A stretch of 64,000 nt of DNA, taken from contig NC_084725.1 in assembly GCF_033807575.1 (NCBI RefSeq), positions 4,871,001-4,935,000 of the forward strand, given 5' to 3'. Position 1 is the stretch's first letter; the number at the start of each line of letters is the position of its first letter. The DNA comes from Cydia pomonella (lineage: Eukaryota; Arthropoda; Insecta; Lepidoptera; Tortricidae). Below are positions 22,648 to 34,676 of this stretch, piece after piece. A program made the position numbers and the translations under genes. The notes below the pieces were generated by a model. The model did not search any database and was not told the origin of the DNA. It saw only the letters and a list, made by a program, of their open reading frames with translations.

Positions 22648-23023
22648 CCTCAGTATATGGTAGAGGCGCCCCCTACGCAGAGTTTTGCGTAAGTAATATC
22701 GTATTGACCTGGTAGATTAGCGTTGTCGGAGTTCGTCGCTACGGGGCGGCACCTGCCCCAGTTTCGTATCTAAACTTGCGCCACGGCTTGCATAAGTGTT
22801 TCGATACACTATTGTTAGTCAAGTTTACGCCGTTACTACTGTTATGATTTACTTATAACCTAACTTATGTGTGTTTATGTTCCAATTGTGCATTATTTTA
22901 CTTTGGGAGGATCATTTTAAAAGTACGAGTATACAAGGTGGCTTCTAATTTAGAAGATATTTATTGACAGAGCGTTAGCGACTTCTCAACCGAATCTCCT
23001 GAAAATTTGTGAGCAGGTTTGAT
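22648..23023. other. Intergenic, nothing firm
   Basis: 'ttcgtcgctacggggcggca' at about 22733 resembles 'ttcgtcgctatgaagcggcg' at about 21329, so an old dispersed repeat is possible. No gene. Confidence 0.35.
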
Positions 23024-23398
23024 GTTTTTAGGGTTCCGTGCCCAAAGGGTAAAACGGGATCCGTATTAGATCTCATTTTAAAGTTAGCGGAAGGAAACAG
23101 TTTTCTCCCGTAATGGAATGTCATAGAAAAAATACCGTTAAAGCTAAAAATAAGCATCCCCATTCCCAAATACGTATACGAAACTAAGCATAAAAATATT
23201 GTTTTAGAATTTTTTTTGTCTCTTTCGCAGCGCGATTGTAACACCCATATTTTAAGCCGTAGACGGACAAAAAACAGTACGCACGAACGTGTTACGCTAT
23301 TTCAGTCAGTCTCAGTACAAAAAGCACTGAGGTTCACTGTATTATTCACTGCATCTGTACCTATAAGGGTTCTTACTTGACTCTGGAACCCTAAAAAC
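23024..23398. mobile_element. 'agggttccgt' family, palindromic-end copy
   Basis: Starts gtttttagggttccgtgccc and ends ggaaccctaaaaac, so the two termini are inverted, unlike the other copies. This points to a DNA-transposon-type ancestry for the family. No transposase is present. Confidence 0.65.
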
Positions 23399-23854
23399 AA
23401 TTACTCAAGTTAATATAAACAAACTGTTGTCCTTTTCGTCATTTCCTGTTCTATCGCCTTGAATACTCACGTCGAGAATGCTGCAGTTCCGGAGAACCTC
23501 GCTCATACTAGTCACGGAGATTAAAATCGAATGTAAAACGTCGTATGTCATAGAGATATCTGTGTTGACAAGACGTTTTGGAAATGTGGAGTCTATTTAT
23601 AGATCTTGCATAATAATATGCAGTAATAGTTATAGCATCACGTGTCTTTATTGCCGCTGGTGTCCGGCTACTTAGAAATAGGCGCCTAGCTTATTTATTA
23701 AAAATATACAGTAAGTAACTGTATATTGCCTATAAGGGACGCATCAGTCATATGATAGTACACATTTGATAGTATGTTTAACTCATTCATAGCAAAGTTA
23801 AGGGAATGTAAAGCTATTTTTTACGCTCCATCCGTAACCGTCCATAGGCTAAGG
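23399..23854. other. Intergenic, nothing recognised
   Basis: The 65-codon frame at 23478-23675 has no motif. Confidence 0.4.
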
Positions 23855-23906
23855 TGACTGCTTATCATCAGGTGGCCTTATCCTTGTTTGCCACCGATGC
23901 GGTATA
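23855..23906 (-). repeat. Dispersed repeat family R1, short copy
   Basis: 'ctgcttatcatcaggtggcc' and 'tgtttgccaccgatgcggta' are the complement of the 2361-2525 core. Confidence 0.65.
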
Positions 23907-25581
23907 AATAAAACACTTTTAAAACTGCAAAGGCGAGATAATATTTTTCAGTACTTGAGACTCAAATAAGAAAAATGAGATATATATAAATAAATATATA
24001 TACTTATTCCAAAGTTAACAATTAATATTCTATTATCCATAGAAGTGACCTATTTCTAAAATGTTTTTAACCCATAAACTATGAAAATAATTTAAAATTA
24101 ACTAGTTGTAAATAGGTATAGTAGGTAGTATACTAAATAAGGCACATAATAGTACCTGTGCCTAAATATGGTACATACAGTACCTACTATATCAACTGGC
24201 CTATTGGCGAGAGTAGGCAAGCCACGCCTGATAAAATGCCTGTTGAAATAAAATTCCCTTGACTAGTACATATTATCGCATCTGGTGTTCCCCGTGTCTG
24301 TCTGTGCGTTATCACGCGTGGAGCAAGTGAAGAGATAAAAACGACTACACAGAATTGTTATTTGATGATTGTAGCATTCTTACATTACGTGTACATCCAT
24401 CATTTTTGTGATATGCCCCGACTAAGCGCTATAGAGATCAATGTAATTTTTTATTCATACATATTTTATGCTAAAAAATTTAATTAATTATAGTATTGTG
24501 AATAAACTGTACTTGTATTTCTCGTGTTTTTATTTCTATGTACATACATACATACATTTCCTCGACTGTACAATAAAGTACATACATACATACAAATATG
24601 CTGCAATACAAAACATAAAAGCAATTTCAATAACTTGTTAGTCAAGTTATTGTAAGTAGTTTAAACTGATGTAATTTTCCCACAGATTTTCTCACACCTA
24701 AAATATTATATTGGCAGCGTATGTGAGCTCGGTTTCGATTGACTCAGCGGATGTTAACGTTTATTCCGATGAGGCACAAACACCGATGATGATTATAGAA
24801 CATTCCTTCTCATAGGTATAAGCTTTACGGAGTGCCCTAAGGCCCAGAGACTCCAGCAGTGGCAGCATGGTTAAATTTTTATCGTTTGTCACTATGCTCG
24901 TCACTTTCGCACTTAAATAATTGTTAGAACGTGACAGGCATGGTGACAAATAATAAACAGCCGACCATCTTATCCCTACAGGATATTTTCTTTATTGCTC
25001 ACCAATAACAAAAGAAACCGGAACTTGTGAACTGGCTACTTTCTTTTATTTCTTCAAGAATTGAATTTGACTTACGAGATACTTAAAACTAGTTTTTACG
25101 TCTAAAAGTAAACTATTCGAACATAACTTTCAAAAGATCTTATTAGTATGACCTAGAATTTGATGATGAAATAGGCCATCAAACGCCCTAAATTCATTTT
25201 CGCGACCCTTCTCACAAGTGTGTTATCATCACACACACAGATAACGGCCATTACGTAACTCCGTGATGTAACATACCTATAACCTGATACTCTAACTTTA
25301 AATAGGTTATCATATCAATGGACAAGGACCTTACGTCGTGGGAGTAAGGTTGGATTTTGAATGGCAAAATTAATGATATAGTTTATGTTTGTTAATTGAA
25401 TCATGCATTTTGGTACAAAGGTTATGTGTTTGATTTAGTGGAAACCGCGTGCTCCATTGTATTTGTTTTTATAACGTACTGCGTAGTATTTTATTCTATA
25501 CTTGACGCATCGAATGATGGTCCTTTTGACAGTTATTAAGAAGTCAGAGTCACTGGAGTCGCTTTCGGATGGGTTTAAGGG
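23907..25581. other. Intergenic with cata/catac microsatellites
   Basis: Simple repeats of 'catacata' type at about 24541-24595. No supported gene; the 62-codon minus frame at 24761-24949 and the 79-codon frame at 25435-25674 have no motif. A MITE-end fragment follows at 25582-25620. Confidence 0.4.
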
Positions 25582-25620
25582 TCCCCAGCAAGCTCGGTTC
25601 TCCATACAAACGTAGTAACG
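25582..25620 (-). mobile_element. Fragment of the 19.2-kb fold-back family
   Basis: 'gtccccagcaagctcggtt' and 'ccatacaaacgtagt' match the end of the element at 19191-19560. Confidence 0.5.
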
Positions 25621-25754
25621 TAATATGTAGGTACGGGTTCTTAGTTCTTCAGCAAGACCAACGATATATCTCATCGCAATGCTTTTTACTAAACATTCTT
25701 ACTTGCCTTGAAGATAAATAAACGGTAAATTTATTATGGAATTCAAAGTACAGG

Positions 25755-25895
25755 CCGCGCAGTCAAAATGCAAAACGCTTACGCTCCGTAGCGATCGAAA
25801 CGCAACTGTCACTGTTGCACTAATATGGAAGAGTGATAGAGACACAAAGCGTTTCGTTGTCGTAGCGATAGCTATTGTCACCTTGGCTAGGCCGG
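25755..25895 (-). mobile_element. MITE family M3, copy 2
   Basis: Reverse copy of the element at 13041: 'acgctccgtagcgatcgaaa', 'gcaactgtcactgttgcac' and 'attgtcaccttggctagg' are its landmarks. Confidence 0.6.
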
Positions 25896-25955
25896 CTGTA
25901 GGGGTTCTTATACTGAAAGTTATATCTTTATTCTATACGTACCTTTTATTTTTTT

Positions 25956-26167
25956 ACCCACGACGGAACGGAGACGGTATATGCGTTTGGGGTGAGAGGA
26001 TGTTTGTGCAAACTAATGTTGCCATTTTTCTTAAAAACTACTAGTCCGATTTTGATGCGGTTTTCAGTGATAGGTTCGGGTTTGATTGGTGCATGTTCTT
26101 AGATAGGGCCCTGCAGTAAACATTTATTTGTGCATCCTTTTTCAACTACGTTTTAACCGTCGTGGGT
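25956..26167. mobile_element. Element with short inverted ends
   Basis: acccacgacgg at the left and ccgtcgtgggt at the right are exact inverted repeats 212 bp apart. The inner sequence does not pair well and has no coding motif. Confidence 0.55.
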
Positions 26168-26377
26168 TTTTTCAAAAAATTTAATTTTGTTTTTATAATA
26201 ATATAGATACTTGTACACATGCCAACTCCTGATAGATGTCGTAATCTTTGTCTCCATATTTATCGTTATCTTTATATTTTTAGCTCGAGAATCGGTCGTT
26301 TAGCACATAAACTTTTGTAGATAAGAATATTAACTGAGTAGTTATACCTACGCGTATTTTGTAATTTAAAAACCTAT

Positions 26378-26578
26378 TTATTTTTCTCTTTATTTACAAT
26401 AACAATATACATAATGGATATATACAGATGAGTACTATAACTAGCTTATATCTAAAATAGGCCCTTGGGGCATTGTACCAGTGATGCTGGCGGCATTTCC
26501 TCGTTGTATCGCAATACTGATACGTTGTGCGAGGAAGCCGCCAGCTCTTCGGTCACCAGTTACGTCAACCAGACGTTT
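26378..26578 (-). mobile_element. LINE 3' end fragment, family L1
   Basis: On the minus strand: 'ctggttgacgtaactggtga', 'ggcggcttcctcgcacaac' and a QRGNAAS-coding block, then the 3' UTR. It is the closest relative of the copy at 12716. Confidence 0.75.
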
Positions 26579-26733
26579 TTGCAATTTATATGGTTTTAGG
26601 GAATATAGAAAATTTTACTGAAACTTTACTGATTGGGTGACAGGATATTTAGTAAATGATTTAAAGTATGTGTAGTATTGCGACAGCGACACCTTATTTT
26701 AATAAATAAATATATGGATACTCTAACGCAGTG

Positions 26734-26896
26734 GCTTACGTGAGCGAATAACTCGCGATGCGACGCGGCGCGGCGGCACAACGGCATTCGTGTTCACGAC
26801 GAGATCGCCCACGTAGGACACTTCCATAGGTATCAAAGGATTGAATTCACCCACGCCGCGCCGCTTCGCGTTCGCGAGTTATTCGCTCACGTAAGC
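26734..26896. mobile_element. MITE with perfect 24-bp terminal inverted repeats
   Basis: Left end 26734-26757 (starts gcttacgtgagcg) is the exact complement of the right end 26873-26896. The centre is GC-rich (gacgcggcgcggcgg). 163 bp, no ORF. No target duplication could be read with confidence. Confidence 0.85.
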
Positions 26897-26906
26897 CGAC
26901 ACCGTA

Positions 26907-27129
26907 CACAAATTGACTAAGCCTCACAGTAAGCTCAAGAAGGCTTGTGTTGTGGGTACTCGGACAGCGATATGTATAATATATAAATACTTACATACAT
27001 AGAAAATACTCATGACTCAGGAACAAATATCTGTGCTCATCACACAAATAAATGTCCTTACCGGGATTGGAACCCGGGACCATCGGCTTCATAGGCAGGG
27101 TCACTACCCACTAGGCCGGACCGGTCGTC
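26907..27129 (-). mobile_element. tRNA-derived SINE, family S1
   Basis: Full-length minus copy: the B-box complement (ggattggaacc, one mismatch) and the A-box complement (ctacccactaggcc) end at ccggtcgtc (27129). It lies about 10 bp from the MITE at 26734. Confidence 0.8.
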
Positions 27130-27289
27130 AACCACATACAGACAAACTTGGCAGGTTACATAGTTTTAAACGGGTTACCTCCCTACTAGTCAAATCAGTT
27201 TCTTTAATTTGAACTGTCAAAACGATTTGCCAATATGGAATTTATATGAAAACTGCTGTAGTAACGTCAAGTTCAACTCACCTTAATTT

Positions 27290-27470
27290 TAGGGTTCCGT
27301 ACCCAAAGAGTAAAACGGGGCCTTAACGGGGACTCTGCTGTCCGTCCGCCTGTCTGTGTGTCTGTTCGTCTGGCAGTCTACTACAGTTGAAATTTTCACA
27401 GATTATGTATATCTGTGGCCGCTATAACAACAAATACTAAAAAGTCCAACTCACACTTGTCCGGTTTTTT
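27290..27470 (+). mobile_element. 'agggttccgt' element, short subfamily
   Basis: Starts ttttagggttccgtacccaa, continues with 'gtccgcctgtctgtgtgtct' as in the 9.6-kb copy, and ends near 'actcacacttgtccggtttt'. Confidence 0.65.
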
Positions 27471-28229
27471 ATTTATATCCAATTCATTAAATATAAATTG
27501 TGTCAATTAGGGTCATTCAAGAATCTTTCTGCCCACTGATCATCGGCTCGACGAGCAAAGTGCCCCACCAACTGCTACTTAAAAGCAACTCTTTGGGCAA
27601 TTTTAAACAAGCATACAGCCCACTATACCAATAGGTTACCGTAGTCTACGGACGCCTGCTATTTCAGAGATGTCACATGCGCTTTGCGGAGCCTTCCGTT
27701 ACCTGAACACTTTCCAATAACCTCTCTAGAAAGTTCCATTCCTTATTCGTGGGCAAATGACATCCGAAGAACGATATCACAGATGGGACTAAAGTTACGA
27801 CACAGTCCAGGACATCCTTCTGTTGTCAATCTATCAATTGAGCGGTTGCGTCAGTCCTGTTCGGTTACGTTATGACACTCTGGCGGGTTGATACGACTGA
27901 TAAATATGATACTTGGTGGTAATGCAGCTGCACAAATGTTAATGGTATGTTTTATACCTATTTTTAATATTTTAAGCCAATTTTAATAGATTTATAGTGA
28001 AAATTAACATTGATTCTAGAGTAGGCGCGCATCGCAACGTTTCTTTGTTGATAGAAGTCTAAGTAATATAAGTCACAAAATATTCAGATTCAGAATAATT
28101 TATTAGTCAGAGACACCTAATGATTGCAGTACCAATTACATACATACAGTATGTTACAGAACGAAAGGCAAAGAAAGAGATCCATTAATGCTTAGTTCAT
28201 ACTGAGCAACTTTTACTATGGTACAAACC
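27471..28229. other. Intergenic, nothing firm
   Basis: The stretch 27600-27730 has a faint likeness to repeat family R1 but is too diverged to call. No gene. Confidence 0.35.
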
Positions 28230-28274
28230 CAGACCAGCAAAATGTATGGCTGTTTCATACATTTTGCTGGTCTG
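28230..28274. repeat. Perfect 19-bp inverted repeat with 7-nt loop
   Basis: cagaccagcaaaatgtatg (28230-28248) is exactly complementary to 28256-28274, with loop gctgttt between. Pairing stops at both edges. It may be a small fold-back element; it is short for an insect pre-miRNA. Confidence 0.8.
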
Positions 28275-28391
28275 ATGTTGAAATTTCCTATGTTTTTTCA
28301 CAATTTCGGGGTTGGTCTCATAGTAAATATTTATCTTTCTTTCCCTTTCGTTTTGTTACATACTTTATGTAAATTTATAACAACCTGTATT

Positions 28392-28617
28392 GTACAGTCA
28401 GCATCAATAGTAGCGGATGAAACAACGCGTCAAAAGTATCTGACATCCCAGATAATTTTTCCAAATATAGATAAATTTCTAAAATTCACGTCCAAAAGTA
28501 TATGTTTTACAGTCTTAGTTGTTCTATATTAAAGACATCACTTTTTGTTAAGCAGTTACAGAATGGTAGATACTTCTGAAGTGTTATTTGATCCGTTACT
28601 TTGGATGCTGACTGTAC
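28392..28617. mobile_element. Fold-back element, family T1
   Basis: gtacagtcagcatcaatag at the left pairs with 'tggatgctgactgtac' at the right, and 'agtagcggatgaaacaa' with 'tgatccgttact'. Same family as 16837-17134 and 45421-45549. Confidence 0.75.
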
Positions 28618-28635
28618 TTACATACAATACGTACA

Positions 28636-28765
28636 TATAATCACGCCTATTTCCCGAAGGGGTAGGCAGGACCACGGATTTCCACTTGCTACGATCCTGA
28701 CATACCTCTTTCGCTTCCTTCACTTTCATAACATTCCTCATACACGCTCGCCGGTTTAGGGTCGT
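28636..28765. repeat. Probable dispersed lepidopteran repeat
   Basis: A run with 'atttcccgaaggggtaggca' and 'tttccacttgctacgatcct'. The wording is familiar from lepidopteran repeats, but there is no second copy in the window. The minus frame across it (28556-28768) is not called as a gene. Confidence 0.4.
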
Positions 28766-29394
28766 CAAAAAATTATTTAAATAATATCAAGAAAATCCAG
28801 ATAAATTCATTGCAATAATTAAAATTTGGAGTTTGAAGTATTTGGATTCTTGGTTTTTAGTCTATTAAATTCTAATTTATACTTGATCTATTAAGCTTGT
28901 TAGGGAAGAGTCTCCTGTAGAAACAGATGTTCTTTCTAGAAATATACACGATTCATGCCTAAAATTACTAAAATCACTTACTAAGACTCAAATGGCAGTG
29001 GTATGGAATGCTCAAGGTACCTACTGGGTTTGTATGGCGAGAACCGGGAATTTCCGGTTCCGGTATTCTATTTGCATAAAAAACCAGTACCGGGACTCCG
29101 GTACTCCCTAGTGTAAGCCTCACAATAGTTAATATCCTGTATGTGGCCTTATACTGATAATAACGTGTAGTATGCACCGGGCTGTATACTTTTTGGTTGT
29201 TGTGTTTATGGTCATTTTAGTTTTATATAGAGAACTGTCAGATTTTGGCGGAATGCCGTCGACAGATGTTATGTACGATTTGATCTTAATGAATACGGTG
29301 TATCGATGTAATAAAAGAAATATTAACTGGACGCAGTGGTTTGTATGATAAACCCCATTTACTGAGCTTTAAATCAATGGATGATTACACTTGG
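28766..29394. other. Intergenic, nothing firm
   Basis: Contains a small palindromic patch (accgggaatttccggt, 29043-29058). No gene or assigned repeat. Confidence 0.4.
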
Positions 29395-29665
29395 TAGTGA
29401 GCAGGTCCCATCGCGAGGATGTCGGATGAAAAATGGACAAAACGAGTAACTACCTGGAGGGCACCAAGTAGGAAACGAGGATCTGGGAGCCCTTGCGCTC
29501 GCTGGGCAGACGACATAGAGAGAGTATCATGCAAGCGGCTCACAGAGGCACAGGTGGAAGAGGTTGCAGGAGGCCTCGAACCGGAAGGAGTCCTAACAAT
29601 TTATTAGATTAGTATAGAATAGTATGTAGTTTAAATAAAAAGGCTTTTTATTTTTATTTTATTAT
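29395..29665 (+). pseudogene. LINE 3' end with C-terminal coding remnant
   Basis: The 62-codon frame MSDEKWTKRVTTWRAPSRKR, followed by GSGSPCARWADDIERVS and ending EPEGVLTIY, has the KWT.RVT.W.P....RGRP..RWADDI...EGVL pattern of a lepidopteran non-LTR retrotransposon C-terminus. An AATAAA signal and T-rich sequence follow about 50 bp after the stop. The RT and endonuclease parts are missing. Confidence 0.75.
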
Positions 29666-30569
29666 TTAATACCATATATTTTGTCTATAATATGCAATTA
29701 AAAAAAAAAAAAAACTATTGTGATTCGCAAAATGGTACCAAACAGCGGTTTACATCAAAATGTCAATAAATTTAGAGAATCATTAATTTTTCAAGCCAGA
29801 TTATTTGGATGGTGGGCAAAAGGTTGTTTCCAGTAGGTAAGTAAGTGGTAATGTTGAACAACGCACATCACACTAAGTTACCGCACCGTTGTCACTGGCG
29901 ATGCACGATGGCGGCCGGTATTTTCCAGCGCTCATTGCCTAATATCCGCTCTCATTCCTCAACGGAAGTTGGTATTGGTATCAAACACAAAACTCCCAGT
30001 GATCATGATTTTTTCCCTGTGACGCAATCGACGAAAAAACCTAAATGAGACGTAGGCATATACATTATATATAGATGGTTTGTTTATGAATGCTTGGTCA
30101 TCTATTGATGCCTATATGTTTTATGTTACATCCGATCGATTTTAATAGTATATTCCTGATCATAAAGACTAAATTTTCCTGTAAACTTTTCTGGAATTCG
30201 CCTAGTTACAGAATTAATGCCAATTGAAAGGGTAAAAAAAAACATATTTTATTGTTAATTAGTACTAACCGCCTTTTTGATAGCGATGTTGCTACTATGG
30301 GACGTAGTCTAAATATCATTGATATCTATCATCATATCATATCATAGTGTAACACACGGGCAAAAACTAGATTTTTCGAAAAAAAGCATAAATTCATTTT
30401 AAGTGTCAGGTTTACTAATATTAACATTTGGATTATATGTAAAAATATATTCAACAAATTGAAATAAATCTAACAAAAAATTTTTTTTTGCGCAAATATA
30501 TTTAAACTCATATAACACTTTTTCCTTCTTTTGTTCTCAGAAATGCGTGGTTAAAATCTTTCGGGTTCC
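29666..30569. other. Intergenic, nothing recognised
   Basis: AT-rich; short A and T runs only. Confidence 0.4.
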
Positions 30570-30860
30570 TCATGATACACCATGTAGAAGAGGAAAGTGA
30601 ACCACCGCTTATCCACACAAACATAGGAAACATAATACATAAGTCTTTTAATAGGAGCTTGCCGGATGACTTGTGGGCCAAGATAACCACGGAGTGGGAG
30701 CCCCACGAGTCTAACCGAGGAGCCGGCAGACCTGGCGGGATAACGTGGACTCCTTTTTGAGAGGCTGGCCATATATGATACGAGTGGAAAAAGTGGGGGA
30801 GGTTCAGCAGTGGGACACAGTGGGCTCTGAATACATATATAATAATAATATTAGAAACTA
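30570..30860 (+). pseudogene. LINE C-terminal remnant, frameshifted
   Basis: The plus strand reads SNRGAGRP in one frame (30572-30760) and DSFLRGWPYMIRVEK then GEVQQWDTVG in the next (30745-30963), with the break near 30740. GRP.RRW.DDLDSFL..WP...QQWDT is the usual end of a lepidopteran LINE ORF. A TAATAATAAT tail follows. Frameshifted and 5'-truncated. Confidence 0.7.
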
Positions 30861-31844
30861 CATATTATACATCAATTCTCTGAAGTTTTTAGGATCCTGT
30901 ACACGTCAGTCACTATATGGTTCAACAATTTGGTTCCATCCAATCCAAGTTGCTTACGTTTAAATCTTCATCCTGAAGTATCTTACCCATTCGTAATGTA
31001 GGTATAAATAAAAAATGTGTCAACAATAACCACCAAACCGCTCGAACCAAAAATTGTGACAACATAATTTAACACACCAAAAAATTTGACAACAGGGCGG
31101 TTTAAGACTAGCGTGATTTCGCGCGTATAAACTCGTTTTTACAAGCGCATGTAGGCGCGTATAGGCGCGCCTTTGCCAAATTTGGCGAAATGTAGTACGT
31201 AAATGCCGAAACGACAGTATACTTGCCGAAAAAAACGCTAATGTGTTACCGCTCTTAGTATCTGAGAGAATAAATCGCTCGTTCTAATCTGTCAACGTTA
31301 ATCCCGCTCAAAACACAATCCAGACAAACCCATTCGCACAACATTGTGTATCTGTCAGCTAAGGGCCCGTTCCATGAGGTAACGTTACGCAAGTCTCAAG
31401 GATACGCCAGCGGAGCGCAACGTTGCGACACCCGAATGTCTCGCGTTAGGAAAGGAACGTGTCAAGGCACTGCTCCTTTCCATTCGTTGGGCAATGGGAT
31501 AAATGCCAGGGACCGGTTTCGACATTTTATACAATTTGAGCCCTTATCTAGGATATTTGCTTATTAGAAAATGGTGCTATCAGTGCGCGCTAAAGAGTAA
31601 TTGTATACGTTGCTTTGCACGCTCTTGGTATTTTGGAATTGTCGAAGTCTACGTACCTAACAAATTATCCCCTATTAAAAACAAAAATACTATTTACATA
31701 TTTAAAGTTAAAAGATTAATATTTACAATTTCGGAATAAGGAGATATTATGCGTCTCATTAATAATTCTGGTATACCTAAACACTTTATATGAATTAAAG
31801 TTTCCATAAAAATACTTTGAAATTATAATAATTTTTGTAGTATA
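30861..31844. other. Intergenic, nothing recognised
   Basis: No motif in the 73- and 78-codon frames at 31346-31739. Confidence 0.4.
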
Positions 31845-32025
31845 ATATGCACTTTCCGTGCCTATGTCGAAAATTTAAAGGGCCATATGTATCTACTGTG
31901 AAACGTTGTACAATACACGTGCGAATAGGTATTCGCAACTCACGTCGATTTAAAACACTCCTTTCGGTCGTTTTTATCACCGCTCGTTGCGAATTTCCTA
32001 CTTTTCGCACTTGTATCGTAAATAA
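31845..32025 (-). mobile_element. MITE family M2, copy 3 (partial)
   Basis: Reverse copy with 'tatgtcgaaaatttaaaggg', 'cctttcggtcg' and 'tcgcacttgtatcgtaa'. The end carrying the 'actagtgcgg' block is missing. It lies about 110 bp from LTR copy A. Confidence 0.65.
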
Positions 32026-32131
32026 CTAATATAGCGTCTAACTTTTTGACACGATTTTCAGGGATTCTACAAATATCTTTTTCGACAATTTCTAATGTAT
32101 TGTCTGAAAATACACATACAGCACGGGCTGT

Positions 32132-32136
32132 ACAGT
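32132..32136. repeat. 5-bp target duplication (acagt), LTR copy A, left
   Basis: acagt directly abuts the LTR end and is repeated exactly at 40747-40751 on the other side. Confidence 0.85.
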
Positions 32137-32714
32137 TGTCGTCAAGCTCACCATACTTATTAACCTATCGAATGAGCTAATGGTTTTACGGATACTGGAA
32201 AGCGATATGTAAATGTACTACATACCTATACGAGGCCTGGATGTTAGTGAGATGACGATATGAGTTGTGCTGGTGTCCGACTTTATTACCTACATATAAC
32301 ATGAGTATCACATGATTATCCACCTGGTTTCTTGAGCTTAATAGTCGCCTCCAAACCTCCCCTTATAGCGACCCCTTTCCTCACACAAAGTTTACCTTAA
32401 GTTCATATTAGCCTCACTGGATCACTGTTCACTCTGAGTACTGATAACGTTGGTTACAATATACTAGAGACACATCATTATTCTAATAACACCATAAGAA
32501 CGTTCTTGACTTGATCTAAAAGCAAATATCACTGCCGCGTCGATCTGTTCGCACACAACCTCCTTTTTCCTACTGTCGTTCTCATCTACCCTCTCACCTT
32601 CCCTCAAAAAATCCCAATAACCTCGAAGCGGTTACTTAAGTTAAACGTGACTACTAGCGCCATCTACTCCATGACGTTGGCAAATATTAGCGGGTTCGCA
32701 ATACGTTGGCGACA
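32137..32714 (-). repeat. LTR of copy A (3' LTR in element sense)
   Basis: 578 bp, starting tgtcgtcaagctcacc and ending ttggcgaca as printed. I found no difference from 40169-40746. Confidence 0.9.
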
Positions 32715-32723
32715 CTCCCGCCC
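32715..32723 (-). promoter_or_regulatory. Polypurine tract of copy A
   Basis: The complement reads gggcgggag and directly precedes the TGTCG end of the 3' LTR in element sense; it would prime plus-strand DNA synthesis. Confidence 0.7.
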
Positions 32724-32751
32724 AGAAAGAAAATGCTACTCTTAATTGAAA

Positions 32752-33178
32752 TTAGATGTCTATAGGCAAACATATAAATAAATCAACAACTAGATAATAA
32801 GAACACTTGTGAATAACAATGTGTTTTCTCGAACCGCATGGTTCACCCTTTGCGTCGTGAATCGGCACGGCCTGAGACTTTGTGCAATTTCTGATGACGT
32901 TACAGAAATGTGCTGAGACACTGCGTTTCTGAGATCGATCCAATCGTGCATCTGGTCTGAGTTGAGTTGTGATTGTGAGTGATCTGTCTTGAGCTGATAA
33001 AGAACAGGATTCTGAGTCTGGTCTGAGCATTCATCAATGTTTGTGCTGAGCCAAATAATAACAGGATCCTAAGACTGATCTGAATACTGATCAATTTCCG
33101 TGCTAAACTGATTGAAAGCAGGATTCTGAAACTGGTGTGAGCGTCCATCGATGTCTGAGCTAAGCTGAGTGGGATCAC
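32752..33178 (-). pseudogene. Decayed coding tail next to the 3' LTR, copy A
   Basis: In element sense one frame stays nearly open and is rich in S, Q, D and N with a recurring ca. 60-bp theme ('gatcagtctt', 'gaatcctg', 'gctcagac'). Copy B has the same frame and the same internal stop (61250-61640). The overlapping 92-codon frames are other readings of the same tandem-like stretch. The origin (gag, pol end or env) cannot be told. Confidence 0.45.
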
Positions 33179-34571
33179 GGCTGCGACCTGTCATATTTGG
33201 TCCATTACTGGTCTCTCCGTCAACCCATGACCAATGTTATTTCTTACACTCCAGCGCGTACGGTTCTCGATTGCTCCGAGCAGTCTCTAGTTGCAATTTA
33301 GGTCACGAGAAGAGACCGCGTCATGCGGCCCATGTGTCAGAGAGTGGCAATGCGATCTGATATCAAATATCGGTATTATTAAACAGTGAGAGCTCCGTTC
33401 GCGATAGGTTTATCCCATCTGTAACTACCATCTGTGATTCGCTCTGTCACTTTGTCACTTTGCTCTTTTGACATCGTTATTAACATAATAACCTATTTCA
33501 CCACTTCAAGTGTCACAACTATTACTACAGCAGACGTAAACAACTGTAACTGTTTTGAACACTGCGACGACCGCGAGAACGAAAAGAACATACGTTTTTT
33601 ATATGCAATGATAGTTACCACACAGACAAATGCGGCCATCTTATCCGAACGGGTGTATGTAACCTAAATTCCCACTACTTCTCTTTACTGAATATTACTC
33701 GCAGTAATCTACTATGTTAAGTATTCGCTTTAAATCTATTCGCTTATCCATTAAGGCCACTGTTGACATGTCCATCTCTGGGTGCACCCACTTCATGTCC
33801 GGCAGCCCTCCCCAGCCTAGGGAGAATCACGCTATTTTTATATAATCACAAATCAGAATGTAAAATAGAATCTATTTACAACTCGACCACACTCCTTTTT
33901 TTTATGCTAATTGGACATTCAACAGACTTGTCAAATCAGGCTCCCACTTCGAACCGTCAAATCCAAAACAAGTGATGTGATATTCAAGGCACCTTTTCTT
34001 ACCGTTCATTTCGATTTATCAAGCAGATATTGAGTCAAAATGAACTCTGTTTTTTTTTGTTTGCAAAGTGGTTTTTATTCTTCTTATCATTCTCTGGTGC
34101 GTTTATATCGCGCCTGGTGTGAAATAATCTAGTTTAAATATGTTGGGACAGTCAAGTTGTCAGCAACAGTTTTAAAAGTATTATATCGCGTCCGTGATTT
34201 TATTCACGTCGATTTACGCATAAACATTTTTGCCACACTTTATTCTGTCTAAATTGAGCTACACTGATACCGCCTTTGGGGGGTGGATGCTGGCGAGTAC
34301 CTCGGTATTAATTCAACGCATTCAAAATGCTTTTCTTTTCTGTTTCTTGCCGTTCTCACATCACACCATTTTTAAACCGTTATAACCTATTAAATATGTC
34401 TGCCAGACCTACCTTACACTTTGCATCATTGCTTTTTGGAGTCATTCGCGATTAACAGCCGTCTTATCTATTTGAAAAACTTAAGATTTCGAAGGGTCAT
34501 ATACGTGGTGTCCTCAGGCTTAACGGCACGCAACACAGTAAGTCCGCTTTTCGTGGCAGCTTTCGATATGT

Positions 34572-34676
34572 TTACTCCTTGATTACATCCCCGTGCACAT
34601 GCATCAGTCCTGCTAAGGATGGTAGAAACAGCAATACATATACTGTACATCCGAGGTACCGATCCATCTTCCTCAT
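34572..34676 (-). CDS. 34-codon leader-like ORF inside copy A
   Basis: In element sense an ATG at 34676 opens a 34-codon frame with two basic residues, then a hydrophobic run of about 15 residues, then a stop at 34572. This looks like a secretory signal peptide without a mature protein. Copy B keeps the same ATG, length and stop (59729-59833). Its place in the 3' third of the element is where errantivirus-like elements carry env, so a relic env leader is one reading; chance hydrophobicity is another. A longer frame (34468-34725) overlaps it in another phase and is also kept in copy B with about four changes. Confidence 0.3.
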   Translation of the reverse strand: MRKMDRYLGCTVYVLLFLPSLAGLMHVHGDVIKE

